Assembly: GCA_964244615.1 (NCBI GenBank)
Contig: CAXTJP010000001.1
Location: 30,495 to 94,494, forward strand
DNA length: 64,000 bases
Direction of reading: 5' to 3'
DNA from: BOG-908 sp964244615
Lineage (GTDB): Bacteria > Pseudomonadota > Alphaproteobacteria > Acetobacterales > Acetobacteraceae
This document shows, piece by piece, positions 49,990 to 58,808 of this stretch. Positions within the stretch are counted from its first letter, which is position 1. The number at the start of each line of letters is the position of its first letter. A program made the position numbers and the translations under genes. The notes beneath the pieces were generated by a model. That model made no database searches. It was given only the letters and a program-made list of their open reading frames with translations, and was not told the origin of the DNA.

Positions 49990-52907
49990 CACAGGCGTTT
50001 CGCAGTGAAACAGGCGGCCGGATCGACCGGGCGCGTCCTGTCGCGTTCACGTTCGACGGCAAGCGGCTCGAGGGGTTCGAGGGCGACACGCTGGCCTCCG
50101 CCCTGCTCGCCAACGGCGTGCGGCTGGTCGGCCGGTCGTTCAAGTATCATCGGCCGCGCGGCGTCCTGTCGGCCGGGCCGGAGGAGCCGAACGCGCTGGT
50201 CGAGTTGCGCGAAGGTGCCGCACGCGAGCCGAACACGCGGGCGACGACCGCGGAACTGTTCGAAGGCTTGCGGGCGAAGAGCCAGAACCGTTTTCCCAGC
50301 CTGCGACACGATTTTCTCGCGATCAACGGCGTGCTGGCTCCGGTGTTGGGGGCGGGCTTCTACTACAAGACGTTCATGTGGCCCGCGGCGTTCTGGGAGC
50401 GTGTTTACGAGCCGCTGATCCGTCGGGCCGCCGGGCTCGGCCGCGCTTCCGGGTTGCCCGACCCGGATGCCTACGAGAAGCAGACGGCTTTTGCCGACGT
50501 GCTCATCATCGGCGCGGGTCCGGCCGGTCTGGCGGCCGCCCTGGCGGCGGCCGATGGCGGTGCGCGGGTGGTGCTGGCGGAGCAGGATTTCGCCATCGGC
50601 GGCCGGCTGCTGTCGGACCGCCGGACGATCGCCGGGCAGCCCGCCAGCGTGTGGCTCGCCGAAGCCGAGGCGAGGTTGCGCGCGGCCCCTGGCGTGCGGC
50701 TCCTGACACGCACGACCATCACCGGCGTCTACGACGGTGGCACCTATGCCGGCGTGGAGCGTGTGAGCGACCATCTGGCGCAGCCCGGCACGCTGCCGAG
50801 GCAGCGTCTGTGGCGCATCGTGGCGCCGCGCGCGGTGCTGGCGACCGGCGCCATCGAACGGCCGCTGGTGTTCGGCGGCAACGACCTGCCGGGCGTGATG
50901 CTGGCCGGCGCGGTGCGCAGCTACGTCAACCGCTTCGGTGTCAGGCCGGGCACGCGCGCCGTGGTGTTTGCCAACAACGACGATGCTGCCGGCACGATTG
51001 GGGATCTCGCTCAGGCGGGCATCGAAGTCGCAGGCCTCGTCGATGCGCGGCCGGAGACGCCGCCTGCGTTGCGGGCGTGGGCGAAGTCGTTCGGGGTTCC
51101 GGTGTTCGGCGGGGCGACGGTCCAGCAGGCGGTGGGCGGTGCAGCGCTGAAGGGCGTGGTGCTCGGCGGCGACGCTGCGGGCACCAGGCTCGCCTGCGAC
51201 CTGCTCGCAATGTCCGGCGGGTGGAACCCCGCGGTCCACCTCGCCTCGCATCATGGCGGCAAGCCCGTGTGGCAGGAGGCACTCGCAGCCTTCGTGCCTG
51301 GCCCCATGCCCCCCGGCATGCAGGCGGCCGGTGCGGCGGCCGGGCATTTCTGCCTGCGCGACGCGCTCGCGACCGGTGCGGCGGCGGGTGGCGGCGCGGC
51401 CGATGTGGCGCCATCGACGGGTGAGGAGAATGCGGCGGTGACGCCGCTCTGGGAGGTGCCCGACGCGACCGGGAAGGCGTTCGTGGATTTCCAGAACGAC
51501 GTCATCGCGTCCGACGTGGCGCTCGCCGCGCGTGAGGGTTTCACCGCGGTCGAGCACCTCAAGCGCTACACCACGCTCGGCATGGCGACGGACCAGGGCA
51601 AGACGTCCAATGTGACGGGCCTGGCGATGATGGCGGCGCTGACCGGGCGGACGATCGCCCAGACCGGCACGACCGTGTTCCGGCCGCCCTACACGCCCGT
51701 CGCCATCGGGGTGATGGCGGGCCCGCATCGCGGCGCGCATTGGCGGCCGACGCGTCGCACGCCCGCGCATGAATGGGCGCTGGCGCAGGGCGCGGCCTTT
51801 GTCGAGGCGGGCGAGTGGCTGCGCGCGACGCATTTCGCCCAGCCCGACGAGACGATGCAGCAGAGCGTAAACCGCGAGGTGCGCCTGGTGCGGCGATCGG
51901 CGGGGTTCTGCGACGTGTCCACGCTCGGGAAGATCGACGTGCAGGGCCCCGATGCCGCGGCGTTTCTTGACTTCGTCTATGCAAACACCATCGCCAGCCT
52001 GGCGCCCGGCCGGGTGCGTTACGCGCTGATGCTGCGCGAGGATGGGTTTGCCTTCGACGACGGCACCGTGGCAAGGCTGTCGGACACGCATTTCGTGGCG
52101 ACCATGACGACGGCCAACGCGTGGCGCGTGCTGCAACACCTGGATTTCTGCCGGCAAAGGCTCAAGCCGGAGCTCGATGTCTGCGTGGAGCCGGTCACCG
52201 ACCAGTGGGCGCAGTTCGCGTTGGCGGGACCGCAGGCGCGCTCGGTGCTCGAGACGGTTGTCGGCACTGCCGATGTCAGCGATGGCGGGTTGCCGTTCAT
52301 GGCGATGACCGAGGCGATCGTCTGCGGCGTTCCCGCCCGGATTTTCCGCATCTCGTTCTCCGGCGAACTGGCCTACGAAGTCGCGGTCGGCGCCTCGCAC
52401 GCCGCGGCCCTGGCGGGGGCGTTGCAGGCGGCCGGCGCCGTCCCTTACGGGGTGGAGGCGTTGAACGTCTTGCGCCTGGAGAAGGGCCATCCCGTGGGCG
52501 CGGAGCTGAACGGGCAGACCACCGCGGCCGATCTGGGGCTGGGCCGCATGCTGAAGAAGAAGGATTTCATCGGCCGCGCGCTGTCGGCACGTCCGGCGCT
52601 GCTGGACCCCGAACGGCCGGCGCTGGTCGGGCTGCGCCCCCGTGCGCCGGGTGCTGTGCTGCAGGCGGGCGCACATCTGGTCCCGGCCGGTGCTGCCGGG
52701 CACAGCGCGAACGATCATGGCACCGTCACGTCCGCCGCCTACTCGGCCACGTTGGGATGCTGGATCGGCCTTGGTCTGCTGGCGGGTGGCCAGCGGCGCG
52801 TGGGCGAAGTGTATCGCGCCGTCAACCCGCTGCAGAAGACGGCGACGGAGGTGGACATCGTGTCCCAGATGTTCCACGACCCGGCGGGGCTGTCGCTGCG
52901 TGGCTGA
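49986..52907 (+). CDS. soxA: sarcosine oxidase alpha subunit
   Basis: A 973-residue subunit with the expected domains: an N-terminal ferredoxin-like domain (FTFDGKRLEGFEGDTLASAL), an NAD/FAD-like core (VLIIGAGPAGLAAALAAADG), and, from about residue 590, a GcvT/aminomethyltransferase domain. The latter has VRLVRRSAGFCDVSTLGKID and GVEALNVLRLEKGHPVGAEL, and transfers the methylene unit to tetrahydrofolate. A GTG start overlaps soxD. It makes 5,10-methylene-tetrahydrofolate, glycine and hydrogen peroxide from sarcosine. No glyA, folD or purU follows in the window, so the folate outlet must be elsewhere. Confidence 0.94.
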   Translation: MTQAFRSETGGRIDRARPVAFTFDGKRLEGFEGDTLASALLANGVRLVGRSFKYHRPRGVLSAGPEEPNALVELREGAAREPNTRATTAELFEGLRAKSQNRFPSLRHDFLAINGVLAPVLGAGFYYKTFMWPAAFWERVYEPLIRRAAGLGRASGLPDPDAYEKQTAFADVLIIGAGPAGLAAALAAADGGARVVLAEQDFAIGGRLLSDRRTIAGQPASVWLAEAEARLRAAPGVRLLTRTTITGVYDGGTYAGVERVSDHLAQPGTLPRQRLWRIVAPRAVLATGAIERPLVFGGNDLPGVMLAGAVRSYVNRFGVRPGTRAVVFANNDDAAGTIGDLAQAGIEVAGLVDARPETPPALRAWAKSFGVPVFGGATVQQAVGGAALKGVVLGGDAAGTRLACDLLAMSGGWNPAVHLASHHGGKPVWQEALAAFVPGPMPPGMQAAGAAAGHFCLRDALATGAAAGGGAADVAPSTGEENAAVTPLWEVPDATGKAFVDFQNDVIASDVALAAREGFTAVEHLKRYTTLGMATDQGKTSNVTGLAMMAALTGRTIAQTGTTVFRPPYTPVAIGVMAGPHRGAHWRPTRRTPAHEWALAQGAAFVEAGEWLRATHFAQPDETMQQSVNREVRLVRRSAGFCDVSTLGKIDVQGPDAAAFLDFVYANTIASLAPGRVRYALMLREDGFAFDDGTVARLSDTHFVATMTTANAWRVLQHLDFCRQRLKPELDVCVEPVTDQWAQFALAGPQARSVLETVVGTADVSDGGLPFMAMTEAIVCGVPARIFRISFSGELAYEVAVGASHAAALAGALQAAGAVPYGVEALNVLRLEKGHPVGAELNGQTTAADLGLGRMLKKKDFIGRALSARPALLDPERPALVGLRPRAPGAVLQAGAHLVPAGAAGHSANDHGTVTSAAYSATLGCWIGLGLLAGGQRRVGEVYRAVNPLQKTATEVDIVSQMFHDPAGLSLRG

Positions 52908-53391
52908 CGCGGGCGTCACGATCGGCGAGGCTCCGCCCGGGTCGCTGGCGGGGATCGCCGCGTTCCGGGATCGTGCGCGACTGATGGCGGCGTTGCGGGC
53001 GGCGTTCGGCGTGGACGTGCCGGTCACGTCGCGTTACGTGCAGGCTGGCGGTGTTGCATTGTCCTGCCTGGCGCCCGGACGTTTTCTCGCGAGCGGCGCG
53101 CGTGATGCGGATCTGCCGGCGAGGCTGGCCCGAAGCCTGGCCGGCCTGGCGGCCGTGACGGACCAGAGCGACATGTGGGCGGTCTTCGTCGTGTCCGGTG
53201 CGTCGGTGCGCGAGGTCCTGGCGAAAGTGGTGCCGGTCGATCTCGGTGACGACCAGTTCCGCACAGGCGACGTGGCGTTGACGCGCGCCGGCCACCTGGA
53301 CGTCCGATTATGGCGCATGACGGAACACAGCTACGAGATATCCACAACCCGCTCCTTCGGAACCGACCTGCGCCACCTGCTCCGACGATGA
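52900..53391 (+). CDS. soxG: sarcosine oxidase gamma subunit
   Basis: A 163-residue subunit starting at a GTG inside the end of soxA. It has the sarcosine oxidase gamma/GcvT-C-like fold: LAPGRFLASGARDADLPARL, AAVTDQSDMWAVFVVSGASV and WRMTEHSYEISTTRSFGTDL. It completes the tetramer. Its 3' end faces the ABC importer operon across 19 bases with repeat remnant G. Confidence 0.92.
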   Translation: MADAGVTIGEAPPGSLAGIAAFRDRARLMAALRAAFGVDVPVTSRYVQAGGVALSCLAPGRFLASGARDADLPARLARSLAGLAAVTDQSDMWAVFVVSGASVREVLAKVVPVDLGDDQFRTGDVALTRAGHLDVRLWRMTEHSYEISTTRSFGTDLRHLLRR

Positions 53392-53395
53392 CCGA

Positions 53396-53441
53396 AAGTT
53401 CCTTGCGCCTTCAGGAAAGATGGCCTGCCTTTGGCAACTCA
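53396..53441. repeat. dispersed palindromic repeat, decayed half copy G
   Basis: AAGTTCCTTGCGCCTTCAGG then GCCTGCCTTTGGC. Only the closing hairpin and end resemble the other copies. It fills the convergent junction between soxG and the ABC ATPase gene and encodes part of that protein's C-terminus. Confidence 0.45.
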
Positions 53442-55369
53442 TGAGCCGGCAAGTGGCACCGGACAGGATGCGCATCCCCCGCCACAAACGCGGGCGCCAC
53501 CGTTTCGCAAACGGGCCCGATCTTCCGCGGACAGTTGAGCTGAAAGATGCACCCAGCAGCCACCGTGCCGGGCGCCGGAATGTCGCCCTTCAGCCGGATC
53601 CGCGTGGAGGCCGTGGCGGCCGACACGAGGGCCGCGGTGTAGGGGTGGTGCGGGCCGGCGAGCACGTCCTCGGCCGGGCCGATTTCCAGCATCTGGCCCA
53701 GGTACATCACGGCGATGCGGTCGGCCAGGTAGCGCACCACCGCGAGGTCGTGGGAGATGAACACGTAGCAGACGTGCTCGCGCACCTGCAGCCCGGCGAG
53801 CAGGTTGAGGATGGCGGCCTGGACGGAGACGTCGAGCGCGGAGGTGGGTTCGTCGCAGATCACCACGCGCGGCCGGCCGGCAAAGGCGCGCGCGATGGCG
53901 GCGCGCTGCTTCAGCCCGCCCGAGAGCGCGCGCGGGCGCATGGCGAGGTGGGCCTCGCCCAGGCGCACGCCCTGGGCCAACTCGGACAGCGCGGCGTTCA
54001 GCGTGCGGCCGGACAGGCCTGCGAGGCGGGCCAGGGGGCGCGACAGGATGTGCCGGATGCGGTGCGCGCGGTTCAGCGCGGAATCGGGGTTCTGGAAGAT
54101 GATCTGGATGGCGCGGCGGTCCGCGCGGCTGCGGGCCTTCATCGTCGGGCCGAGGGCCGCCCCGTCGAGCGTGAGCGTGCCGCCCGGATCGGGCGCGGTC
54201 AGGCCCAGCAGCATGCGCGCCAGCGTGGTCTTGCCGCTGCCCGACTCGCCGACCAGGCCCAGCGTCTCGCCAGCCGACAGCGTGAGCGTGACGTCGTCCA
54301 CGGCGCGCACCGTGCCGCCCGCGCCGGCGTAGGTCTTGGACAGATGGCGCGCCACCAGCACAGGTGCGCCCGCGGTGCGCGGCTGAACCGCGCCGGCAGC
54401 GGCATCCAGCGAGGCCGGAAACGGCGGGGTGAAGTGGCAGCGCGCCATGTGGGCGCCGGTCCAGCGCGCCGGGGGCGGCGTGGCCCCGCAGATCGCTTCC
54501 CGGCGGTCGCAGCGCGGGGCGAACACGCACGGGTCCAGCTTCGCGCCCGGCGCGGGAAGCCCGCCCGCGATGGTCTGCAGCGCGCCGTCCTGCTTGCGTC
54601 GCCCGGCGCCCGGCAGGCAGGCGACCAGGCGCGCCGTGTAGGGGTGTGCCGGCGCGCGCAGCACGTCCTGCGCGGCGCCCTGCTCCACCAGGGTGCCGGC
54701 GTAGAGCACGCCTATGCGGTCGCACATGCGCGCCACCATCGGCAGGTTGTGGCTGATCAGCAGCACGGCGGTGCCCTGCTCGCGGCGCAGCGCGTCCACC
54801 AGGTCGAGGATCTCGGCCTCCACCGTCGCGTCCAGCCCGGTCGTCGGCTCGTCCAGCACGAGGAGATGCGGGTTCTTGGCCAGTGCCATCGCGATCACCA
54901 CGCGCTGCTGCGTGCCGCCGGAGAGCTGGTGCGGGTAGGCGGACAGCACGCGGTCGGGCGACGGGATCTGCACGCGGGCGAGCATCGCCGCCGCCCTGGC
55001 TCGGACCGACGATACGCCCAGCACCGTAAAGGCCTCGGCCAGCTGGTCGCCGACCGTCAGGGTGGGGTTCAGCGCGCGGCTGGGGTCCTGGTAGACCATC
55101 GAGACGCGAAGCGCCCAAAGCTGGCGCAGCCCGGCGCGCGACAACGCCAGCACATCCTGCCCGTCGATGGTGATGCTGCCGGCGGTGACACGCCCCGCCG
55201 GCGGCAAGGCGCGCAGGGCGGCGAAAGCGGCGGTGGATTTGCCGCAGCCGGATTCGCCCACCAGGCCGAAACACTCGCCGGGCGCCACGTCGAACGACAC
55301 GCGATGCAGGATGGCCGTGTTCCCGTAGGACACCGACAATTCGGCGAGCGACAGCGCGGGCGCGGTCAC
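53411..55369 (-). CDS. double ATP-binding protein of oligopeptide-type ABC transporter (DppD-DppF fusion)
   Basis: A 652-residue fusion of two ABC ATPases. The first has Walker A LVGESGCGKSTAAFAAL, signature HQLSGGTQQRVVIAMALA, Walker B LLVLDEPTTGLDATVEA and an oligo/dipeptide C-terminal Cys-rich region (CVFAPRCDRREAICGA). The second has LVGESGSGKTTLARMLLGL, ALSGGLKQRAAIARAFA, VVICDEPTSALDVSVQA and CIFQLNCPRKIGPVCETV. It energises uptake of peptides or opine/amine-like compounds. The GTG at 55369 overlaps the permease stop. The extreme C-terminus is encoded by repeat remnant G. Confidence 0.92.
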   Translation of the reverse strand: MTAPALSLAELSVSYGNTAILHRVSFDVAPGECFGLVGESGCGKSTAAFAALRALPPAGRVTAGSITIDGQDVLALSRAGLRQLWALRVSMVYQDPSRALNPTLTVGDQLAEAFTVLGVSSVRARAAAMLARVQIPSPDRVLSAYPHQLSGGTQQRVVIAMALAKNPHLLVLDEPTTGLDATVEAEILDLVDALRREQGTAVLLISHNLPMVARMCDRIGVLYAGTLVEQGAAQDVLRAPAHPYTARLVACLPGAGRRKQDGALQTIAGGLPAPGAKLDPCVFAPRCDRREAICGATPPPARWTGAHMARCHFTPPFPASLDAAAGAVQPRTAGAPVLVARHLSKTYAGAGGTVRAVDDVTLTLSAGETLGLVGESGSGKTTLARMLLGLTAPDPGGTLTLDGAALGPTMKARSRADRRAIQIIFQNPDSALNRAHRIRHILSRPLARLAGLSGRTLNAALSELAQGVRLGEAHLAMRPRALSGGLKQRAAIARAFAGRPRVVICDEPTSALDVSVQAAILNLLAGLQVREHVCYVFISHDLAVVRYLADRIAVMYLGQMLEIGPAEDVLAGPHHPYTAALVSAATASTRIRLKGDIPAPGTVAAGCIFQLNCPRKIGPVCETVAPAFVAGDAHPVRCHLPAHELPKAGHLS

Positions 55370-56181
55370 CGCAACGCGTCCTGCAGACCCTCGGCCACCA
55401 GGTTGACGCCGACCACCAGCGATGCCGTGGCCAGGGCGGCGAAACCCACCGTCCAGCCGTAGCCGCCGACGATCAGCCCGTAATTCTCAGCGATCGACAG
55501 GCCCCAATCCGGCGAGGGCGGCTGTATGCCGAAGCCCAGGAAACTTAGCGAAGCGACGGTGAAGATGGCGTAGCCCAGGCGCACCGTCACCTCCACCAGG
55601 ATCGGCGGCAGGATGTTGGGCAGTATCTCCACGAACATGATGTGCAGCGCACCCTCGTTGCGCAGTTGCGCGGCCGGAACGTAATCCAGCTTGCACTCCG
55701 CCAGCACGGCGCTGCGCACGGTGCGCGCGATGATCGGCGTGAACACCAGCGCGATCACCAGCGTGACGTTGAACGACGACGGCCCGAGCGCCACCAGCAC
55801 CAGCAACGCCACCACGATCAGCGGCAGCGCCAGTATCACCTCGATCAGCCGGCTCAGCACCGTGTCGACCCAGCCGCCGGCATAGCCGGTGACCAGGCCC
55901 AGCGTGGTGCCGCACAGCATGGCCAGCAGCGTGGCGGCAGGAGCGACCGACAGGATGGGCCGGGCGCCGGCGATGACGCGGGAGAACACATCCCGGCCGA
56001 TCTGGTCGGTGCCGAACCAGTGTTGCGCGGAGGGCGGGGCCAGCGCGTTCATCAGGTCGTCAGCGTAGGGATCTTGCGGGGCCAGGTGACCACCGAAGAT
56101 GGCGCAAATCGCCCAGAAGCCCACCACCATCAAGCCAAGAAAGAAAGGCGTTCTTTTTCGAGAAAAAGAAACAAGGTTCAT
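55366..56181 (-). CDS. DppC-like ABC transporter permease
   Basis: A 271-residue permease of the oligopeptide/nickel family. The ATG at 56181 overlaps the DppB-like stop. The N-terminal helix TPFFLGLMVVGFWAICAIFG is followed by the family motif WFGTDQIGRDVFSRVIAGAR and, at the C-terminal end, VTVRLGYAIFTVASLSFLGFGIQPPSPDWG. The residues SFSRKRTPFF just after the start come from repeat half copy H. It pairs with the DppB-like protein to form the membrane channel. Confidence 0.9.
   Translation of the reverse strand: MNLVSFSRKRTPFFLGLMVVGFWAICAIFGGHLAPQDPYADDLMNALAPPSAQHWFGTDQIGRDVFSRVIAGARPILSVAPAATLLAMLCGTTLGLVTGYAGGWVDTVLSRLIEVILALPLIVVALLVLVALGPSSFNVTLVIALVFTPIIARTVRSAVLAECKLDYVPAAQLRNEGALHIMFVEILPNILPPILVEVTVRLGYAIFTVASLSFLGFGIQPPSPDWGLSIAENYGLIVGGYGWTVGFAALATASLVVGVNLVAEGLQDALR
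56133..56172. repeat. dispersed palindromic repeat, half copy H inside a coding region
   Basis: On the plus strand AAGAAAGGCGTTCTTTTTCG then AGAAAAAGAAACAAGG. The hairpin GTTCTTTTTCGAGAAAAAGAAAC matches the closing arm of other copies. It overlaps codons 4-16 of the DppC-like gene. Confidence 0.6.
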
Positions 56182-57122
56182 CTTGGGTCCAGCAGCGTGA
56201 CTAGCGTGTCGGCCAGGATGGCGGAGAGGATGTAGGCGGTGCCTACCGTCAGGATGCCGGCTTCCAGCATCGGGTAGTCCTTGCCGTGCGCGGCGGTCAG
56301 GATCAGGCTGCCGATGCCCTGGTAGCGGAACAGGGTTTCCACCACGACCAGGCCGCCCAGCAGGTAGCTCGTCTGCGCGGCGATCACCGTGATCGTGGGC
56401 AGCAGCGCGTTGCGCAGCACATGATGCAAAATCACCCGACGCCGCCGCAGGCCTTCCAGCGTGGCGGTGCGCGTGTAGTCGGCCTCCAGCGCGTCGATCA
56501 TGCCGGCGCGGGTGATCCTGGCGATGTAGCCGAACAGGATCAGCACCAGCGGCAGCGCCGGCAGGATCAGGTGGCGCAACTGCTCCGGCACGCTGGTGCC
56601 GGGCCTGGTGTTGGCGGAGATCGGCAACCAGCGCAGCCACACGCCGAACACCAGGATCAGCAGGATGCCGGAGACGAACTCCGGCACCACGGTCAGCGAC
56701 AGGCCGCCCAGGTTGATCAGCCGGTCCGGCCAGCGCCCGCGATACAGCGCCGCCAGCACGCCGGCCCCGATCGACAGCGGCACCACGATCGTCAGCGTGA
56801 TCGCCGCCAACGCCAGCGACCTGCCGAGCGCGCGCAGGATGAACGGCGCCACCGGACTGCGATAGGCGTAGGAGATCCCCATGTCACCCTGCACGAGGTG
56901 GCCGATCCAGCGCGCGTACATCAGCAGCGGCGGCGCGTCGGTGCCGAGCTGGTGGTTCAGCACGGCCACCGCGCGCGCATCGGCCAGCGGTCCCAGGATC
57001 GAGCGCCCGACATCGCCCGGCAGCACCTGGCCGGCGGCGAACACCACCGCGCTCAGCAGCAGCAGCGTCAGCAGGCTGAGCGCGAGGCGGACCAGAACCG
57101 GGCGGACACCGCCGCGCGTCAC
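56178..57122 (-). CDS. DppB-like ABC transporter permease
   Basis: A 314-residue permease starting at a GTG overlapping the binding-protein stop. The N-terminal helix is LVRLALSLLTLLLLSAVVFA, then AGQVLPGDVGRSILGPLADA (a D-x-A-type family pattern). The EAA-like loop is DALEADYTRTATLEGLRRRR, followed by HHVLRNALLPTITVIAAQTS and GLVVVETLFRYQGIGSLILT, all usual for DppB. It works with the DppC-like and double-ATPase proteins. Confidence 0.92.
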   Translation of the reverse strand: MTRGGVRPVLVRLALSLLTLLLLSAVVFAAGQVLPGDVGRSILGPLADARAVAVLNHQLGTDAPPLLMYARWIGHLVQGDMGISYAYRSPVAPFILRALGRSLALAAITLTIVVPLSIGAGVLAALYRGRWPDRLINLGGLSLTVVPEFVSGILLILVFGVWLRWLPISANTRPGTSVPEQLRHLILPALPLVLILFGYIARITRAGMIDALEADYTRTATLEGLRRRRVILHHVLRNALLPTITVIAAQTSYLLGGLVVVETLFRYQGIGSLILTAAHGKDYPMLEAGILTVGTAYILSAILADTLVTLLDPR

Positions 57123-58657
57123 GACAGCGCCGCGTCCTGCAGGAAAATCTGCGACAGGCCGCTGACGGCGACGCCGGTGACCGTCGGGCCGGTGGCGCAC
57201 AGGTAGTCGTAGAAATAGGGGATGATCACCGGCGTCTCGTCCAGCAGCAGGGTCTGTATCCTGCCCGCAAGCACGCGCTGTGCCGCAAGATCGGTGGCGG
57301 CGATGTACTCCGCCACCAGACGGTCGTAATCCGGGTTCCTGAAATGCGCGGCGTTCCAGGCGCCCTGGCTGAGATAGGGTGCGGCGAGGTTCACGTTCGG
57401 CACGCCGCGATGGCCGTAATCGGTGATGCCCATCGTGCTGTCGAGCCAGTCCGAACGGCCGAACTGCGCGGTGCCGTAATAGGTGCCGGCATCCTCGATG
57501 CGCAAATTGAGCCGTATGCCGATCTGCGCGCAGGCGTTCTGTACCAGCACGGCGAGGTCGGGGATCTCCTGCTGGCGCTCGGTGGTCAGCGTGGTTTCGA
57601 ACCCCTCGGCGTGGCCGGCCTCGCGCATCAGCGCGCGGGCGCGGGCCAGGTCGCGGGCGCGCTGCGGCACCGAACGGTCGGTCGATGCGAACAGCGGGTC
57701 GAACGGGGAATCGTTGGCCAGCCTGGCGCGGCCCTGGAACAGGCCGTGCACCAGGCCGGGTCGATCGAGGCTCAGGGCGATGGCCTGGCGCACGCGCCGG
57801 TCGGCGAGCGGCCCCTCGTCGCAGCGCAGATGGATCTGGCGATGGGTGGAAGCCGGGATGTCGATGATGCGCACGTCCGGGTCGCGCAGCAGGCCCTGCG
57901 CGCCCTGCACGGAGATCTGCACGATGACGTCGACCTGGTCGTCTTCCAGCGCCAGTATCTGCGGCTGCTGGTCGGTGAAGAACGAGAACTCGGTGCGCGC
58001 CGGCAAGGCCGGACGGCCCCAATAAGCCGGGTTGCGAACGAAGCTCGCGCCCTGCTTCGGCGCGTAACGCTCCAGCCGGAACGGTCCGGTGCCGTTGAAA
58101 TCGGTCTCGAAATCGCCCGCGTACTTCGCCGGCAGCATGATGGCGTTGTAGTTGTCCGACGACACGTAGAACGGGAAGTTTCCGTTCGGCGCGTCCAGCT
58201 CGAAACGCACCGTGAGGTCGTCGATCCGCCTGGTGCCGCCGGGCGACAGCACGCCGCGCAGGACGGAGAGCGCGTTGGAGCCCTGTTTTGGGTCGCACAG
58301 CCGATCCATCGTGGCCACCACGTCGGCCGCGCCGAAGCCCTGCCCGTCGTGGAATCTCACGCCCGGGCGCAGCTTGAACACCCAGGCCGAGCAATCCGCG
58401 TTCGGATACCAACCGAGTGCCAGCGAGGGGCGCAGCACCAGGTCGGACCCGTCGTCGATGAGGAACTCGCCGGTCTGGCACAGCATCGCCAGGCCGCCGA
58501 TCTCGGAGACCGTCAGCGGCTCGATGGCGCCCGCCGGCACCTGGCTGGCGACGCGGATTGTGGCACCGGGCCGCCCAAGCGACGCCGGCACGGCGGCGAG
58601 CAGGCCGATGCGGGCGGCGTGGCGGATGAACAGCCTACGGCTGAGCCGTCTGACGAT
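57119..58657 (-). CDS. oligopeptide-type (SBP family 5) binding protein, Tat signal, apparent ATC start
   Basis: An SBP_bac_5 binding protein (about 512 residues). The body has LALGWYPNADCSAWVFKLRP, GVRFHDGQGFGAADVVATMD and NGTGPFRLERYAPKQGASF, the classic family-5 signatures. The only conventional start in frame near the front is a GTG at 58591, which would remove the export signal. Reading on upstream gives RRLSRRLFIRHAARIGLLAA, a Tat-type signal (SRRLFI), back to an ATC at 58657 preceded at six bases by AGGAG; an in-frame stop lies just before. So initiation at ATC (or a missed start) is likely. Ligand unknown; the island suggests an amine or small peptide. Confidence 0.85.
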   Translation of the reverse strand: MVRRLSRRLFIRHAARIGLLAAVPASLGRPGATIRVASQVPAGAIEPLTVSEIGGLAMLCQTGEFLIDDGSDLVLRPSLALGWYPNADCSAWVFKLRPGVRFHDGQGFGAADVVATMDRLCDPKQGSNALSVLRGVLSPGGTRRIDDLTVRFELDAPNGNFPFYVSSDNYNAIMLPAKYAGDFETDFNGTGPFRLERYAPKQGASFVRNPAYWGRPALPARTEFSFFTDQQPQILALEDDQVDVIVQISVQGAQGLLRDPDVRIIDIPASTHRQIHLRCDEGPLADRRVRQAIALSLDRPGLVHGLFQGRARLANDSPFDPLFASTDRSVPQRARDLARARALMREAGHAEGFETTLTTERQQEIPDLAVLVQNACAQIGIRLNLRIEDAGTYYGTAQFGRSDWLDSTMGITDYGHRGVPNVNLAAPYLSQGAWNAAHFRNPDYDRLVAEYIAATDLAAQRVLAGRIQTLLLDETPVIIPYFYDYLCATGPTVTGVAVSGLSQIFLQDAALS

Positions 58658-58663
58658 GGTTGA

Positions 58664-58668
58664 CTCCT
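58664..58668 (-). promoter_or_regulatory. Shine-Dalgarno sequence for the ATC start
   Basis: AGGAG on the minus strand, six bases ahead of the ATC at 58657 and following an in-frame TAG. There is no ATG, GTG or TTG in frame between that stop and the GTG at 58591. Confidence 0.55.
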
Positions 58669-58682
58669 GCTAGGCTACGCTT

Positions 58683-58808
58683 AAGGCAAGGCCTGCTTTT
58701 TTGAAAAGCGACAAAAAACTTCGGGTCATGCTGTCGCGGAGGTTTCCACAACGCGCAACCAGGCAACAAAAGTTTTTTGGTTCTTTTCAAAAAAGAACCG
58801 CTTGCCTT
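58683..58808. repeat. dispersed palindromic repeat, copy I (full length)
   Basis: 126 bp with perfect 8-bp ends AAGGCAAG and CTTGCCTT. It has hairpin GCTTTTTTGAAAAGC, core GGTCATGCTGTCGCGGAGGT with TTCCACAACGCG, and hairpin GGTTCTTTTCAAAAAAGAACC. It lies between divergent genes, and the MFS start codon lies within its last bases. Confidence 0.92.

Noticed and set aside
49857..53027. 1056-codon minus-strand frame opposite soxA
   Set aside because: Composition is Arg/His/Gly-rich with no fold. SoxDAG on the plus strand are unmistakable.
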